Shown one piece after another: positions 24,988 through 32,327 of a DNA stretch of 39,618 nt. The stretch spans positions 1 through 39,618 of the forward strand of contig JBQCHG010000028.1 in NCBI GenBank assembly GCA_051954935.1, in the 5' to 3' direction. The notes beneath the pieces were generated by a model. The model ran no database searches and was not told where the DNA came from. It was given only the letters and a program-made list of their open reading frames with translations. This stretch comes from 66-474 sp051954935. Lineage in GTDB: Bacteria; Pseudomonadota; Gammaproteobacteria; Xanthomonadales; Rhodanobacteraceae. The position numbers were made by a program, and so were the translations under genes. How positions within the stretch are numbered: position 1 is the first letter of the stretch; each line of letters starts with the position of its first letter.

Positions 24988-25428
24988 CTATGCCGCGCCG
25001 TGCCCGCTGCCTGCGCTGGCCTGCGCGGCTCTCACGGCTTTGTAATCCACCTTCTGGATCGCCTCGATCTTGCACTGCCGGCCGTGGCCGTACTTGACGA
25101 AATCCATTCCCGCATTGACGTCGCCCGAAGTGGAAGTGATGCCGATGGCGAGCGGGCGATCGAGATCAATGCACGGCGGCTGCAGCGTGAGCAGGTATAC
25201 CTGGTTCACGCCGGTCCACATCGCCAGCGAGTCCTCGCCTTGCGCATTCTTGCCCAGGTACTCGAAGCCTTGGGTGACGAAGTAATGCATGCTCTTCTGC
25301 GGCGGCGATGCGTAGCGCTGGAACAGCGCCAGGCGTTCCGCCAGGCGTTGCTGCGGCGCCTGCGCGAATGCCGCCAGGGAAACGGCCGAAACCAACGCGC
25401 CGATGGCAACCCTGCCTGCAGTCTTCAT
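24988..25428 (-). CDS. Small secreted protein (DUF6491-like), unknown function
   Basis: 146 residues from an ATG at 25428 after a GGGAG site. Residues 1-22 form a signal peptide (MKTAGRV... AAFAQ), so it is periplasmic or secreted. The mature part of about 120 residues shares its pattern with the next downstream gene, including ASPPQKSMHYF, EYLGKNAQGE, VNQVYLLTL and a CKIEAIQKVDYKA ending, with two conserved cysteines (in PPCIDLD and RQCKIEA) that could form a disulfide. The function is unknown. Tandem arrangement with its paralogue points to local duplication. The 191-base region before it is shared with the divergent hydroxylase gene. Confidence 0.72.
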   Translation of the reverse strand: MKTAGRVAIGALVSAVSLAAFAQAPQQRLAERLALFQRYASPPQKSMHYFVTQGFEYLGKNAQGEDSLAMWTGVNQVYLLTLQPPCIDLDRPLAIGITSTSGDVNAGMDFVKYGHGRQCKIEAIQKVDYKAVRAAQASAGSGHGAA

Positions 25429-25619
25429 ACGTGGGCTCCCTGCGCCGACACGCCATCACGATGCGAGCGTACGCCTGCCGAATGACTGTTCGCTGAAAGC
25501 TCGTTGAAAGCGGACATCGGGAGCCGGCCACGAGTGCGAGACAAGTGCGGCAAACGCGCTTACCATTGGCACGCCGGAAGGAATCGGCTCCGCAAAGCGG
25601 ACGGACAGGGATGCTCACG

Positions 25620-26264
25620 ATGTCGGTTGCGGCCGTAATCAAGGACTACGAGGCACGCATGAACGAGTCGTCTCCCAACGCTTCGCTGCATTGGCTGGCG
25701 CGCCTTTCGGCGAGCCGGTTCAACTGTTTCGCGGGACTGACCTCGGACGTGGCGGTGGCGCTTGCGCTCATAGTGGCCGGCCTGTGGCGCGACGATCTGC
25801 GCATTCCCACGATGCTGATGCTGGTGCCATGCGGCCTCCTGATCTTCAGCCTGATCGAATACGGCATCCATCGCTGGCTGTTCCATGGTCCCCTGTCCAT
25901 GTTCGAGCAGGGCCATCGCCGCCATCACGAGCAGCCGCAAGGATATGACGCGCTGCCGTTCTTCGCGCCGCCGCTCGCGTATCTCGCGCTGGCTGCGCTG
26001 CTGAGCTACGTGATGCCGACCAGCGCAGCATTGCTGCTGGGCGGTTCGGTCGCGGCCGGCTATGCCGCCTACGGCCTCAGCCACTGGATCATGCACAATT
26101 TTCGCTTCCGCAGCCCTGCGCTGCGCGCCTGGGCCGCCGCGCACCATGTGCATCACTATCACCCCGAACGCAACTTCGGCGTGACTTCCCCGCTCTGGGA
26201 TTTGCTGTTGCGCACGCAATACATCTCCGCGTCGGCGAAGCTCGCCACGCGCCGTGGGCGTTGA
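25620..26264 (+). CDS. Fatty acid hydroxylase / sterol desaturase superfamily protein
   Basis: 214 residues (start ATG 25620; ATG 25611 is an alternative). Four hydrophobic segments surround the histidine clusters of the di-iron family: HRWLFH, GHRRHH, HWIMH and HHVHHYH, close in number and order to the motifs of integral-membrane fatty acid hydroxylases. It should be an inner-membrane, O2-dependent enzyme that hydroxylates a lipid. The substrate is unknown, though small bacterial members often act on fatty acyl chains or carotenoids. Its stop overlaps the next start as TGATG, implying translational coupling with the methylase gene, an odd pairing. Confidence 0.87.
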   Translation: MSVAAVIKDYEARMNESSPNASLHWLARLSASRFNCFAGLTSDVAVALALIVAGLWRDDLRIPTMLMLVPCGLLIFSLIEYGIHRWLFHGPLSMFEQGHRRHHEQPQGYDALPFFAPPLAYLALAALLSYVMPTSAALLLGGSVAAGYAAYGLSHWIMHNFRFRSPALRAWAAAHHVHHYHPERNFGVTSPLWDLLLRTQYISASAKLATRRGR

Positions 26265-27214
26265 TGCGGTCGCCGCATCCGATTCCCTATCAAGGCAGCA
26301 AACGCCTGCTCGCGCCCCTGATCGCGCGACACATTCCCGCCGACGCGCGAATCTGGTTCGAACCCTTTGCCGGTTCCGCAGCGATGACGCTGCATGCCGC
26401 GCGGCACGGATTGGCGCGGCGATTCGTGATCGGCGACAGTCTGGGCAGCATCGTCGAGCTGTGGCGCGACATCGTGCGGCAACCGGAAGCAACCGCCGCG
26501 CGATATCGCGCAGTGTGGTCGGGACAGTCGCGAAATGACGCGGGTTATTTCAACCGGGTGCGCGCGCGCTACAACCGTGGGCGCGACCCGGTGGACCTCC
26601 TGTATCTCATCTGCCGGTGCGTCAAGAACGCGGTGCGCTTCAACACCACCGGCGAGTTCACGCAATCGGTGGACCGGCGCAGGCTCGGCATGCACCCGGA
26701 CCGCATGCATACGGCCATCATCGGTGCATCGCAGTTGCTGCGCGACCGCATCGAATTCCGCCACGGCGACTGGCTGCACACCACGGCGGACGCGGATGCG
26801 CGGGATTTCGTGTACCTCGATCCGCCGTATCTCGGTACAAGCATCGGACGCGACAAGCGCTACCACCGGCAGCTCGCGCCGGCGGATCTGATCGCGGGAC
26901 TCGAGAACCTGCGCGCACGCGGCGTGCGTTTCGCCCTTTCCTACGATGGCAGCACCGGCGACAGGCACTACGGCCCGCCGCTGCCCGAGCACCTCGGCCT
27001 GATCCGATTGCTGATCGAGGCGGGACGCTCCTCGCAAGCCACGCTGGCCGGGCGCAACGAGCGCACGGTCGAGAGCCTTTATCTCTCGCCCGGCATCGCC
27101 GCGCTTGACGCTGCGCCGCGCGACCGATTTAATAGGCGGCTCGCCCGCGCAATGCGGGCGAGCATGAAGCCGGAAGATTGGCCAGGTAGCTCAGTTGGTA
27201 GAGCAGGGGACTGA
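26264..27214 (+). CDS. D12-class DNA adenine N6-methyltransferase, ending inside tRNA-Phe
   Basis: 316 residues. The N-terminal PIPYQGSKRLL, the SAM motif FEPFAGSAAM (about 34-43) and the catalytic DPPY (about 187-190, LDPPYLGTS) identify the D12 (Dam/DpnM) class. The expected activity is N6-adenine methylation at an unknown site. No restriction enzyme gene is adjacent, so it looks like an orphan. The reading frame stays open until a TGA at 27212-27214, which lies within the anticodon loop of tRNA-Phe. The last 11 codons (WPGSSVGRAGD) are therefore encoded by the tRNA gene. The ATG overlaps the hydroxylase stop. A C-terminus altered by insertion at the tRNA is a reasonable inference. Confidence 0.88.
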   Translation: MRSPHPIPYQGSKRLLAPLIARHIPADARIWFEPFAGSAAMTLHAARHGLARRFVIGDSLGSIVELWRDIVRQPEATAARYRAVWSGQSRNDAGYFNRVRARYNRGRDPVDLLYLICRCVKNAVRFNTTGEFTQSVDRRRLGMHPDRMHTAIIGASQLLRDRIEFRHGDWLHTTADADARDFVYLDPPYLGTSIGRDKRYHRQLAPADLIAGLENLRARGVRFALSYDGSTGDRHYGPPLPEHLGLIRLLIEAGRSSQATLAGRNERTVESLYLSPGIAALDAAPRDRFNRRLARAMRASMKPEDWPGSSVGRAGD

Positions 27215-27255
27215 AAATCCCCGTGTCGGCGGTTCGATTCCGTCCCTGGCCACCA
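27180..27255 (+). tRNA. tRNA-Phe (GAA)
   Basis: 76 bases with the full cloverleaf: acceptor stem GGCCAGG/CCTGGCC, D stem GCTC/GAGC, anticodon stem GGGGA/TCCCC with loop CTGAAAA (anticodon GAA at 27213-27215), T stem GGCGG/CCGTC with loop TTCGATT, and an encoded CCA end. The first 35 bases overlap the 3' end of the methylase gene. The 3' half is repeated 145 bp downstream. Confidence 0.97.
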
Positions 27256-27259
27256 TTCG
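27219..27259. repeat. 41-bp direct repeat, copy 1 (tRNA-Phe 3' part)
   Basis: The last 37 bases of tRNA-Phe plus four following bases (TTCG) are repeated exactly at 27364-27404. A tRNA 3' end used in this way is typical of attachment sites of tRNA-targeting integrases. Confidence 0.85.
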
Positions 27260-27311
27260 CGCAAGAATTCCTCCCTGAAGCGGCTCCCGTTCGGCATCCT
27301 GCCTCACCCTC

Positions 27312-27359
27312 ATGGCGAGCGCGCGATGCGATTCAACGCATCGCGCAAACGCTCGCCAT
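27312..27359. repeat. Long hairpin between the two tRNA-Phe repeat copies
   Basis: Arms ATGGCGAGC (27312-27320) and GCTCGCCAT (27351-27359) pair perfectly. Inside them GCGCGATGCG (27321-27330) pairs with CGCATCGCGC (27337-27346) around a 6-base loop, leaving a 4-base bulge. That is 19 paired bases. No T-run follows, so it is not a typical terminator. A cruciform or structured RNA is possible. Confidence 0.7.
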
Positions 27360-27363
27360 TCGA

Positions 27364-27404
27364 CCCCGTGTCGGCGGTTCGATTCCGTCCCTGGCCACCA
27401 TTCG
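27364..27404. repeat. 41-bp direct repeat, copy 2 (partial tRNA-Phe remnant)
   Basis: Identical to 27219-27259. It contains the T arm, acceptor 3' strand and CCA but lacks the 5' half of the tRNA, so it cannot fold as a tRNA. It looks like an attachment-site scar or partial duplication. Confidence 0.85.
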
Positions 27405-27443
27405 GGAGATCATTCGGGCATTCCAGCGAAACGGAGTTTCGCA

Positions 27444-27599
27444 ATGCTCGGCACCATCCTGCTGATCATCCTGATCCTGCTGCTGCTCGGCTCGCTGCCA
27501 AGCTGGGGCTACAGCCGCAGTTGGGGTTACGGGCCGAGCGGGCTGCTCGGGATCATCATCATCATCATCATCGTGCTATGGGTGCTCGGGCGATTTTGA
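27444..27599 (+). CDS. DUF3309 family small membrane peptide
   Basis: 51 residues from an ATG seven bases after ACGGAG. The sequence pattern (MLGTILLIILILLLLGSLP, then SRSWGYGPSGLLG, then a second hydrophobic segment ending GRF) is that of the DUF3309 family, a small two-helix membrane peptide widespread in proteobacteria and of unknown function. The second helix contains seven consecutive isoleucines encoded by seven ATC codons in a row (27552-27572), a triplet repeat that may be prone to slippage. The gene lies just after the duplicated tRNA end. Confidence 0.88.
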   Translation: MLGTILLIILILLLLGSLPSWGYSRSWGYGPSGLLGIIIIIIIVLWVLGRF

Positions 27600-27691
27600 G
27601 CTCGAGCATGCGGTCGCCCATGGCTGCACCGTCGTTCCTTCGATCGTCCTGATCGCGAAGATCAAACGACAGGCATCCTGGCCTGCACTCA

Positions 27692-28027
27692 TCAACCGCT
27701 CCCCCACAACTCCCGGTCAAGATCGTGATGCATCCCGTGCGCATTAATGCGCACGCGGCCGTTGCGCACTTCCACGCCTTCGGCGCGCAGGCGTTTGCAT
27801 TGCTCGCGGAAATTGCGGCTGCCTTGCGGGAAGGCGATCCGCCCGTCGGCGCGAACGATGCGGTGCCATGGCAGATCCATTCCCTCCGGCGTTTCGCCGA
27901 GCGCGCGGCCGGCAAGCCGCGCGCGTTTGGGCAGGCCGGCACGCGCGGCGATTTCGCCGTAGCAGGCCACGCGTCCGCGCGGGATCGCCGCGACCGCGGC
28001 GTAGATGCGACGGTATTCGTCTTTCAT
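27692..28027 (-). CDS. Alkyltransferase-like (Atl) protein of the MGMT family
   Basis: 111 residues from the ATG at 28027 after AAGGGA; an ATG nine codons upstream has a poorer site. The DNA-binding domain of O6-methylguanine methyltransferase is present (IPRGRVACYGEIAARAG, helix-turn-helix and arginine finger region), but the alkyl-accepting Cys of PCHR is replaced by Trp54 in PWHRI. This is the defining change of Atl proteins such as E. coli YbaZ. Family role: binds O6-alkylguanine without repairing it and hands the lesion to nucleotide excision repair. A catalytic methyltransferase role is therefore excluded. Confidence 0.93.
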   Translation of the reverse strand: MKDEYRRIYAAVAAIPRGRVACYGEIAARAGLPKRARLAGRALGETPEGMDLPWHRIVRADGRIAFPQGSRNFREQCKRLRAEGVEVRNGRVRINAHGMHHDLDRELWGSG

Positions 28028-28139
28028 TCGTCCCTTCGCCCGAGTTCGCGGCATGAGCTTACAACCGCAGATCGATCCATCGCGCGACAGCAGATGCTTC
28101 CGCGGCTAACATGAGGATGAGAATCAGTGGAGCGCGGCA

Positions 28140-28544
28140 ATGCGCAATTTCGAGGAAATCCGTTCGCACCTGAGCGGCAAGTACAGCTTCAAGACCAACG
28201 ATCCGTATCTGCTCAGCTTCGATCTGGCGGTGCGCGACGGCCGACATCAGGGCATTTACCTGATCGAGCTCGAAGGCGAGGACGGCCGCCGTTATCTGCG
28301 CGTGTCCACGCCGGTCGGTCCGTTCGCGGGCATGGATGCGAAGCGTTGCCTGCGTTTCAATTGGGAGCAGCGCACCGGCTATCTCGCGGTGAGCGATCTG
28401 GACGGCGCACCGTACCTTCACCTCTGCGAGAACCGCCCGTACGCGCTGCTGGACACGGCGGAGCTGGAACGCGTGATCAACGAGATCGGGCCGCTGGGCG
28501 ATCAGCTCGAACGGGCGATCACCGCGGCGGGTGACGCTTATTGA
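28140..28544 (+). CDS. Conserved-looking hypothetical protein
   Basis: 134 residues from an ATG preceded by TGGAGCG. It is a soluble, mixed alpha/beta protein without signal peptide or membrane segment. It begins with FEEIRSHLSGKY, has alternating strands (LLSFDLAVRD, GIYLIELEGED, RRYLRVSTPVG) and ends in an acidic helix. I do not recognise the family. Codon pattern and the ribosome site support it as real. It stands alone between two convergent or divergent neighbours with no clear operon partner. Confidence 0.7.
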   Translation: MRNFEEIRSHLSGKYSFKTNDPYLLSFDLAVRDGRHQGIYLIELEGEDGRRYLRVSTPVGPFAGMDAKRCLRFNWEQRTGYLAVSDLDGAPYLHLCENRPYALLDTAELERVINEIGPLGDQLERAITAAGDAY

Positions 28545-28566
28545 TTGATCGCCGGCAGGCTGGCTC

Positions 28567-28890
28567 TCACCGCGGGCCCTTCCGTGCACGCGTGGGCCCG
28601 TCGCCCGACCATGCCGGCGCGGCTGGTTCGCGCGATTCGCGCCGATGCCGGAACCCCAGCACCAAACCGTAGATGCTGATCAACAGCCACGCGATTTCCA
28701 GCACCATCGAAGCCAGGTTGAACGCGTAGAACAGCGACACGATGATGGCCGCCGCGCCGAATGCGTTGAGCAATTGATAGATGGCGCCATTTCCGTGCAG
28801 CTTGCGGGCCTGCAGCAGGAAGAACGCAAGCAGCACCAGCAGCGTGCCGATGATGCCGACGATGGTGGGCCACGCGATGTTGATGTTCAT
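28567..28890 (-). CDS. Small membrane protein, CBU_0592-like
   Basis: 107 residues with three hydrophobic segments (about 7-26, 39-57 and 60-79) and a polar, basic C-terminal tail of about 28 residues. The pattern IVGIIGTLLVLLAFFLLQ, then NG.IYQLLNAFGAAAIIVSL, resembles the CBU_0592 family of small membrane proteins, whose role is unknown. The start overlaps the rlmB stop as ATGA, so it is translated with rlmB. Confidence 0.78.
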   Translation of the reverse strand: MNINIAWPTIVGIIGTLLVLLAFFLLQARKLHGNGAIYQLLNAFGAAAIIVSLFYAFNLASMVLEIAWLLISIYGLVLGFRHRRESREPAAPAWSGDGPTRARKGPR

Positions 28891-29633
28891 TTCGCGATCC
28901 CGCGCTGGCGCAACGCCTCGAACAGAACGATGCCGGTTGCGACGGACACATTCAAGCTTTCCGCCGAACCCGGCATCGGTATGTGCACGACGTGATCGCA
29001 GGCCTCCCGCGTCAGCCGGCGCATGCCCTCGCCCTCACTGCCCAGCACCAGCGCAATGCGGCCCTTCAGGTCCATCTCGTACAACGATCTGCCTGCATCG
29101 CCCGCGAGGCCTGTCAACCACACCCCGCCCTCTTTCATGGTGCGCAAGGCACGCGCGAGATTGGTCGCGGCGACCAGCGGGACACGATCGGCGGCGCCCG
29201 CGGATGCGCGCCGCACCACCGGCGTGATGCCGGCCGCACGATCGCGCGGCACGATCACCGCGGTCACGCCGGCCGCCGCGGCGCTGCGAAGGCAGGCCCC
29301 GAGGTTGTGCGGATCGGTCACGCCATCCAGAACCAGGAAGAATGCTTCGTTGCCGGCGCGCTCGAGCAACGCAGGCAGATCCTGATCCGAGAGCGGCGGC
29401 GGCGCCTCGTAGGCCGCGACCACGCCTTGGTGGCGCGCTTCACCCGCTAGTTTGTCGAGCATCGCGCGCGGCCGCGCGTGCACGCGCACGCCAAGGCGCT
29501 TCGCCTCCTCGCTCAATGAAGTGAGGCGCTGGTTGCGCGCGCCCTGCTCGATCAGCACCTCGCGCACGCGCGAGGGATCGTTGGCGAGCGCCCCCTCGAC
29601 CGGGTTGATGCCGATGATCCAGGTTTCGGTCAT
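28887..29633 (-). CDS. rlmB: 23S rRNA (guanosine2251-2'-O)-methyltransferase
   Basis: 248 residues. The N-terminal substrate-binding domain (GINPVEGAL) and the SPOUT methyltransferase core are complete: NLGACLRSAAAAGV, VLGSEGEGMRRL and the closing knot IPMPGSAESLNVSVA. It 2'-O-methylates G2251 in the peptidyl-transferase P loop. The ATG at 29633 is preceded by GGAAG. It lies downstream of rnr on the same strand, the order known from E. coli, separated by 161 bases rich in hairpins. Confidence 0.97.
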   Translation of the reverse strand: MTETWIIGINPVEGALANDPSRVREVLIEQGARNQRLTSLSEEAKRLGVRVHARPRAMLDKLAGEARHQGVVAAYEAPPPLSDQDLPALLERAGNEAFFLVLDGVTDPHNLGACLRSAAAAGVTAVIVPRDRAAGITPVVRRASAGAADRVPLVAATNLARALRTMKEGGVWLTGLAGDAGRSLYEMDLKGRIALVLGSEGEGMRRLTREACDHVVHIPMPGSAESLNVSVATGIVLFEALRQRGIAK

Positions 29634-29698
29634 GACTTCCGATCCTCAACAATAACGGCGTCAACTTTCCGGCTTCGTCCAGAAAGCGGAACACCGGA

Positions 29699-29806
29699 CA
29701 AATTCGTCTGGAACGAATTTGAACAACCGGAGGTTGGCCCGAAGGGCAAAGTCCATGGACGGCCTTTGTAATCCATTTTGATCTTGGACGAAGATCAGGA
29801 TGGATT
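29699..29806. repeat. Hairpins in the rnr-rlmB intergenic region
   Basis: Two stem-loops: a perfect 9-bp stem CAAATTCGT/ACGAATTTG (29699-29721, 5-base loop), and a 16-bp stem with two mismatches (29770-29785 with 29791-29806). The second spans the rnr stop codon. A palindromic GTCCATGGAC lies between them (29751-29760). They probably influence the rnr-rlmB transcript. Confidence 0.55.
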
Positions 29807-32227
29807 CCGGATCGCCGCTTCGCGGCGTCCGTAATGACGTCCGGCTTGATCGTTGCCGAATTTACCCGGGGAGCGCCCGCTCGCTTCACCCGCCAGCCTG
29901 AAATCCACCTTGCGGTCCTCCATGCTGGCGCGCAACACCTGCACGCGCACCGCATCGCCCAGCGTGTAGCGCGCGCGGGTGCGCTCGCCGCTCAGCAGAT
30001 GCCTCACCGGATCGAAATGGTAGTAATCGTTGGGCAGTTGCGATACGTGCACCAGCCCGCTCACTTTCGAATCGTCCAGTTCCACGAACAACCCGAACGA
30101 CGTGACGCCGGTGACCAGCCCGTCGAACTCCTCGCCGACGTGCTTCTCCATCCATGCGCACTTGTAGCGCTCGTCCACGTCGCGCTCGGCTTCTTCCGCG
30201 CGGCGCTCGGTGCGCGAGCAGTGCGCGGCCATTACCGCCATCTTGCTTTCGGTATAGAGATACGCATCCGGCTTGCCGCCCGAGAGCGCATAGCGAATCG
30301 CGCGATGCACCAGCAGGTCCGGGTAGCGGCGGATCGGCGAAGTGAAGTGCGCGTAAGCCTCCAGCGCCAAACCGAAATGGCCGTGGTTCTCCGGCTGGTA
30401 ACTCGCCAGGCTTTGCGAACGCAGCAGCACTGACTGGATCAGGCCCGCGTCCACGCGATCGCGCGTCTTCGCGAGCAGCGCCGAAAAATCCGCCGGGGTC
30501 ACCTTTTCGATCGATGGCAGCTTCAATTTGTACTCGCGCAGGAATTCCAGCAGGTCCTCGTACTTCGCCGCCGGCGGCGGCGCATGCACACGGTACAGCG
30601 CGGGAATCTTCTTCTTCGTCAGGAACCGCGCGGCCTGCACGTTCGCGGCGATCATGCATTCCTCGATAAGCCGGTGCGCGTCGTTGCGCGGTTGCGCGCC
30701 CATCGCGACCACCTCGCCGCTCGCATCCAGCCGGTACTTCACTTCCTGCGTGTCGAAATCGATCGAGCCACGCCGCTTCCGCGCCTTCGCCAGCAATTTA
30801 TACAGCGCGTGCAGGTGTTCGAGCTGCGGCAGCACGTCTGCGAGTTCGTGCCGCACATCCCTGTCGCCCTCGCCGATCGCCTGCCACACGCGTTCGTAAG
30901 TGAGCCGCGCGTGCGAGCGCATCAGCCCCGGATAGAACTTCGCGCGCATGACTTCGCCGCGCGCATCCACCTGCATCTCGCAGCACATGCACAGGCGTTC
31001 GACATCAGGATTCAGCGAGCAGATGCCGTTGGAGAGCGTCTCCGGAAGCATCGGCACCACGAAGCCGGGAAAATACGCCGAGGTGCCGCGCGCGTACGCT
31101 TCGCCGTCCAGCGCGGTTTCCGGCCGCACGTAATGCGACACGTCGGCGATCGCGACGATCAGTTTGTAACAGTCGCCGCGCACCGGTTCCGCGTACACCG
31201 CATCGTCGAAGTCGCGTGCATCCGCCCCATCTATCGTCACCAGCGGAACGTCGCGCAGGTCCACGCGGCCGGCATGTTCGGCCTTGCTCACCTTTGGTTC
31301 GACGTTCGCCGCTTCGCGCAATGCCGGCGCCGGCCACTCGTGCGGCAGGTCGTAGCTGGCGATCGCCATCTCCACGATCAATGAAGGCTGCAAGCGCTCG
31401 CCCAGCACGGAAAGGATCCGCCCGATGGGGCCGCGCTGCAGCGTAGGCGGCTCGGTGATCTCGGCGACCACGATCTGGCCGGCACGCGCGCCGCTGCGCG
31501 CATCCGGCGGGATCAGCACGTCCTGGTGCAGGCGGCGATCATCCGGGGCCACCACCATGACGCCGTGTTCCTCGACCACGCGTCCGACCAGTCTCGACGC
31601 GCGCCGCTCCAGCACTTCGCGGATCGCGCCCTGCCGCCGGCCGCGACGGTCCACCCCCACTACCGAAGCCAGCACGCGATCGCCGTGGAGCACCTGGCGC
31701 ATCTGCGCGGGCGAGAGATACAGATCTTCCCCACCCTCGTCCGGGCGCAGGAAGCCGTAGCCTTCCGCGTTCGCCAGCACGCTGCCGGCGATCAGGTCGA
31801 GCTTGCGTGCCGGCGCGAGTTCGCCGACGCGGTTCTGCAGCAACTGGCCGTCACGCAGCATCGCGCGCAAGCGCTTCTCCAGGGCTTCGCGCGATTGCTC
31901 GTCGCGGAGATGCAGCGCACGCGCGATCGCTTCGAACTCGACCGGCTCGCCGCACCGGTTGAGCAGCTCGAGGATCGCCTCGCGGCTGGCGATCGGATGT
32001 TCGTAACGCTGCGCCTCCCGCGCAGCGTGCGGATCGTGGAAATCCTTGCGCGCAGGGCCGCGCTTGCCCGGTTTCGTCCGGGCCTCCCCCTGGGAACCGG
32101 ACTCTCCCGGCGCCGCCTTGCTTCCGCGCCGACCCTTGGCGGCGGCCTCGTGCTGTGTCCGTTTGGAGTTGCCGCGCGACGCGCGTGCGGAGCGCGGCGA
32201 TTTTGGCGGGCCTTGACGTTTCGACAT
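29795..32227 (-). CDS. rnr: Ribonuclease R
   Basis: 810 residues. A basic, low-complexity N-terminus (1 to about 65) precedes a winged-helix domain (about 77-140), two cold-shock domains, the RNB catalytic domain with DGADARDFDDAVYAE holding the metal-binding aspartates, and a C-terminal S1 domain (VTSFGLFVELDD). It is a processive 3'-5' exoribonuclease that degrades structured RNA in the cytoplasm. The ATG has an AGGGA site eight bases upstream. The last residues (AGRHYGRREAAIRNPS) are encoded in the intergenic hairpin repeat and probably replace the ancestral C-terminal tail. Confidence 0.96.
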   Translation of the reverse strand: MSKRQGPPKSPRSARASRGNSKRTQHEAAAKGRRGSKAAPGESGSQGEARTKPGKRGPARKDFHDPHAAREAQRYEHPIASREAILELLNRCGEPVEFEAIARALHLRDEQSREALEKRLRAMLRDGQLLQNRVGELAPARKLDLIAGSVLANAEGYGFLRPDEGGEDLYLSPAQMRQVLHGDRVLASVVGVDRRGRRQGAIREVLERRASRLVGRVVEEHGVMVVAPDDRRLHQDVLIPPDARSGARAGQIVVAEITEPPTLQRGPIGRILSVLGERLQPSLIVEMAIASYDLPHEWPAPALREAANVEPKVSKAEHAGRVDLRDVPLVTIDGADARDFDDAVYAEPVRGDCYKLIVAIADVSHYVRPETALDGEAYARGTSAYFPGFVVPMLPETLSNGICSLNPDVERLCMCCEMQVDARGEVMRAKFYPGLMRSHARLTYERVWQAIGEGDRDVRHELADVLPQLEHLHALYKLLAKARKRRGSIDFDTQEVKYRLDASGEVVAMGAQPRNDAHRLIEECMIAANVQAARFLTKKKIPALYRVHAPPPAAKYEDLLEFLREYKLKLPSIEKVTPADFSALLAKTRDRVDAGLIQSVLLRSQSLASYQPENHGHFGLALEAYAHFTSPIRRYPDLLVHRAIRYALSGGKPDAYLYTESKMAVMAAHCSRTERRAEEAERDVDERYKCAWMEKHVGEEFDGLVTGVTSFGLFVELDDSKVSGLVHVSQLPNDYYHFDPVRHLLSGERTRARYTLGDAVRVQVLRASMEDRKVDFRLAGEASGRSPGKFGNDQAGRHYGRREAAIRNPS

Positions 32228-32327
32228 GGACGATCCCTGATCCGGAGCATGCCGGCGCGGTGCCGGATAGCCGCCAGCGTCGCCGAGTGCGCGCGCGATT
32301 GCAACAAGCCGCTGCGAACTGCTCCCG

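Noticed and set aside
27364..27404. Second tRNA-Phe gene
   Set aside because: Only the 3' half is present; the acceptor 5' strand, D arm and anticodon arm are missing.
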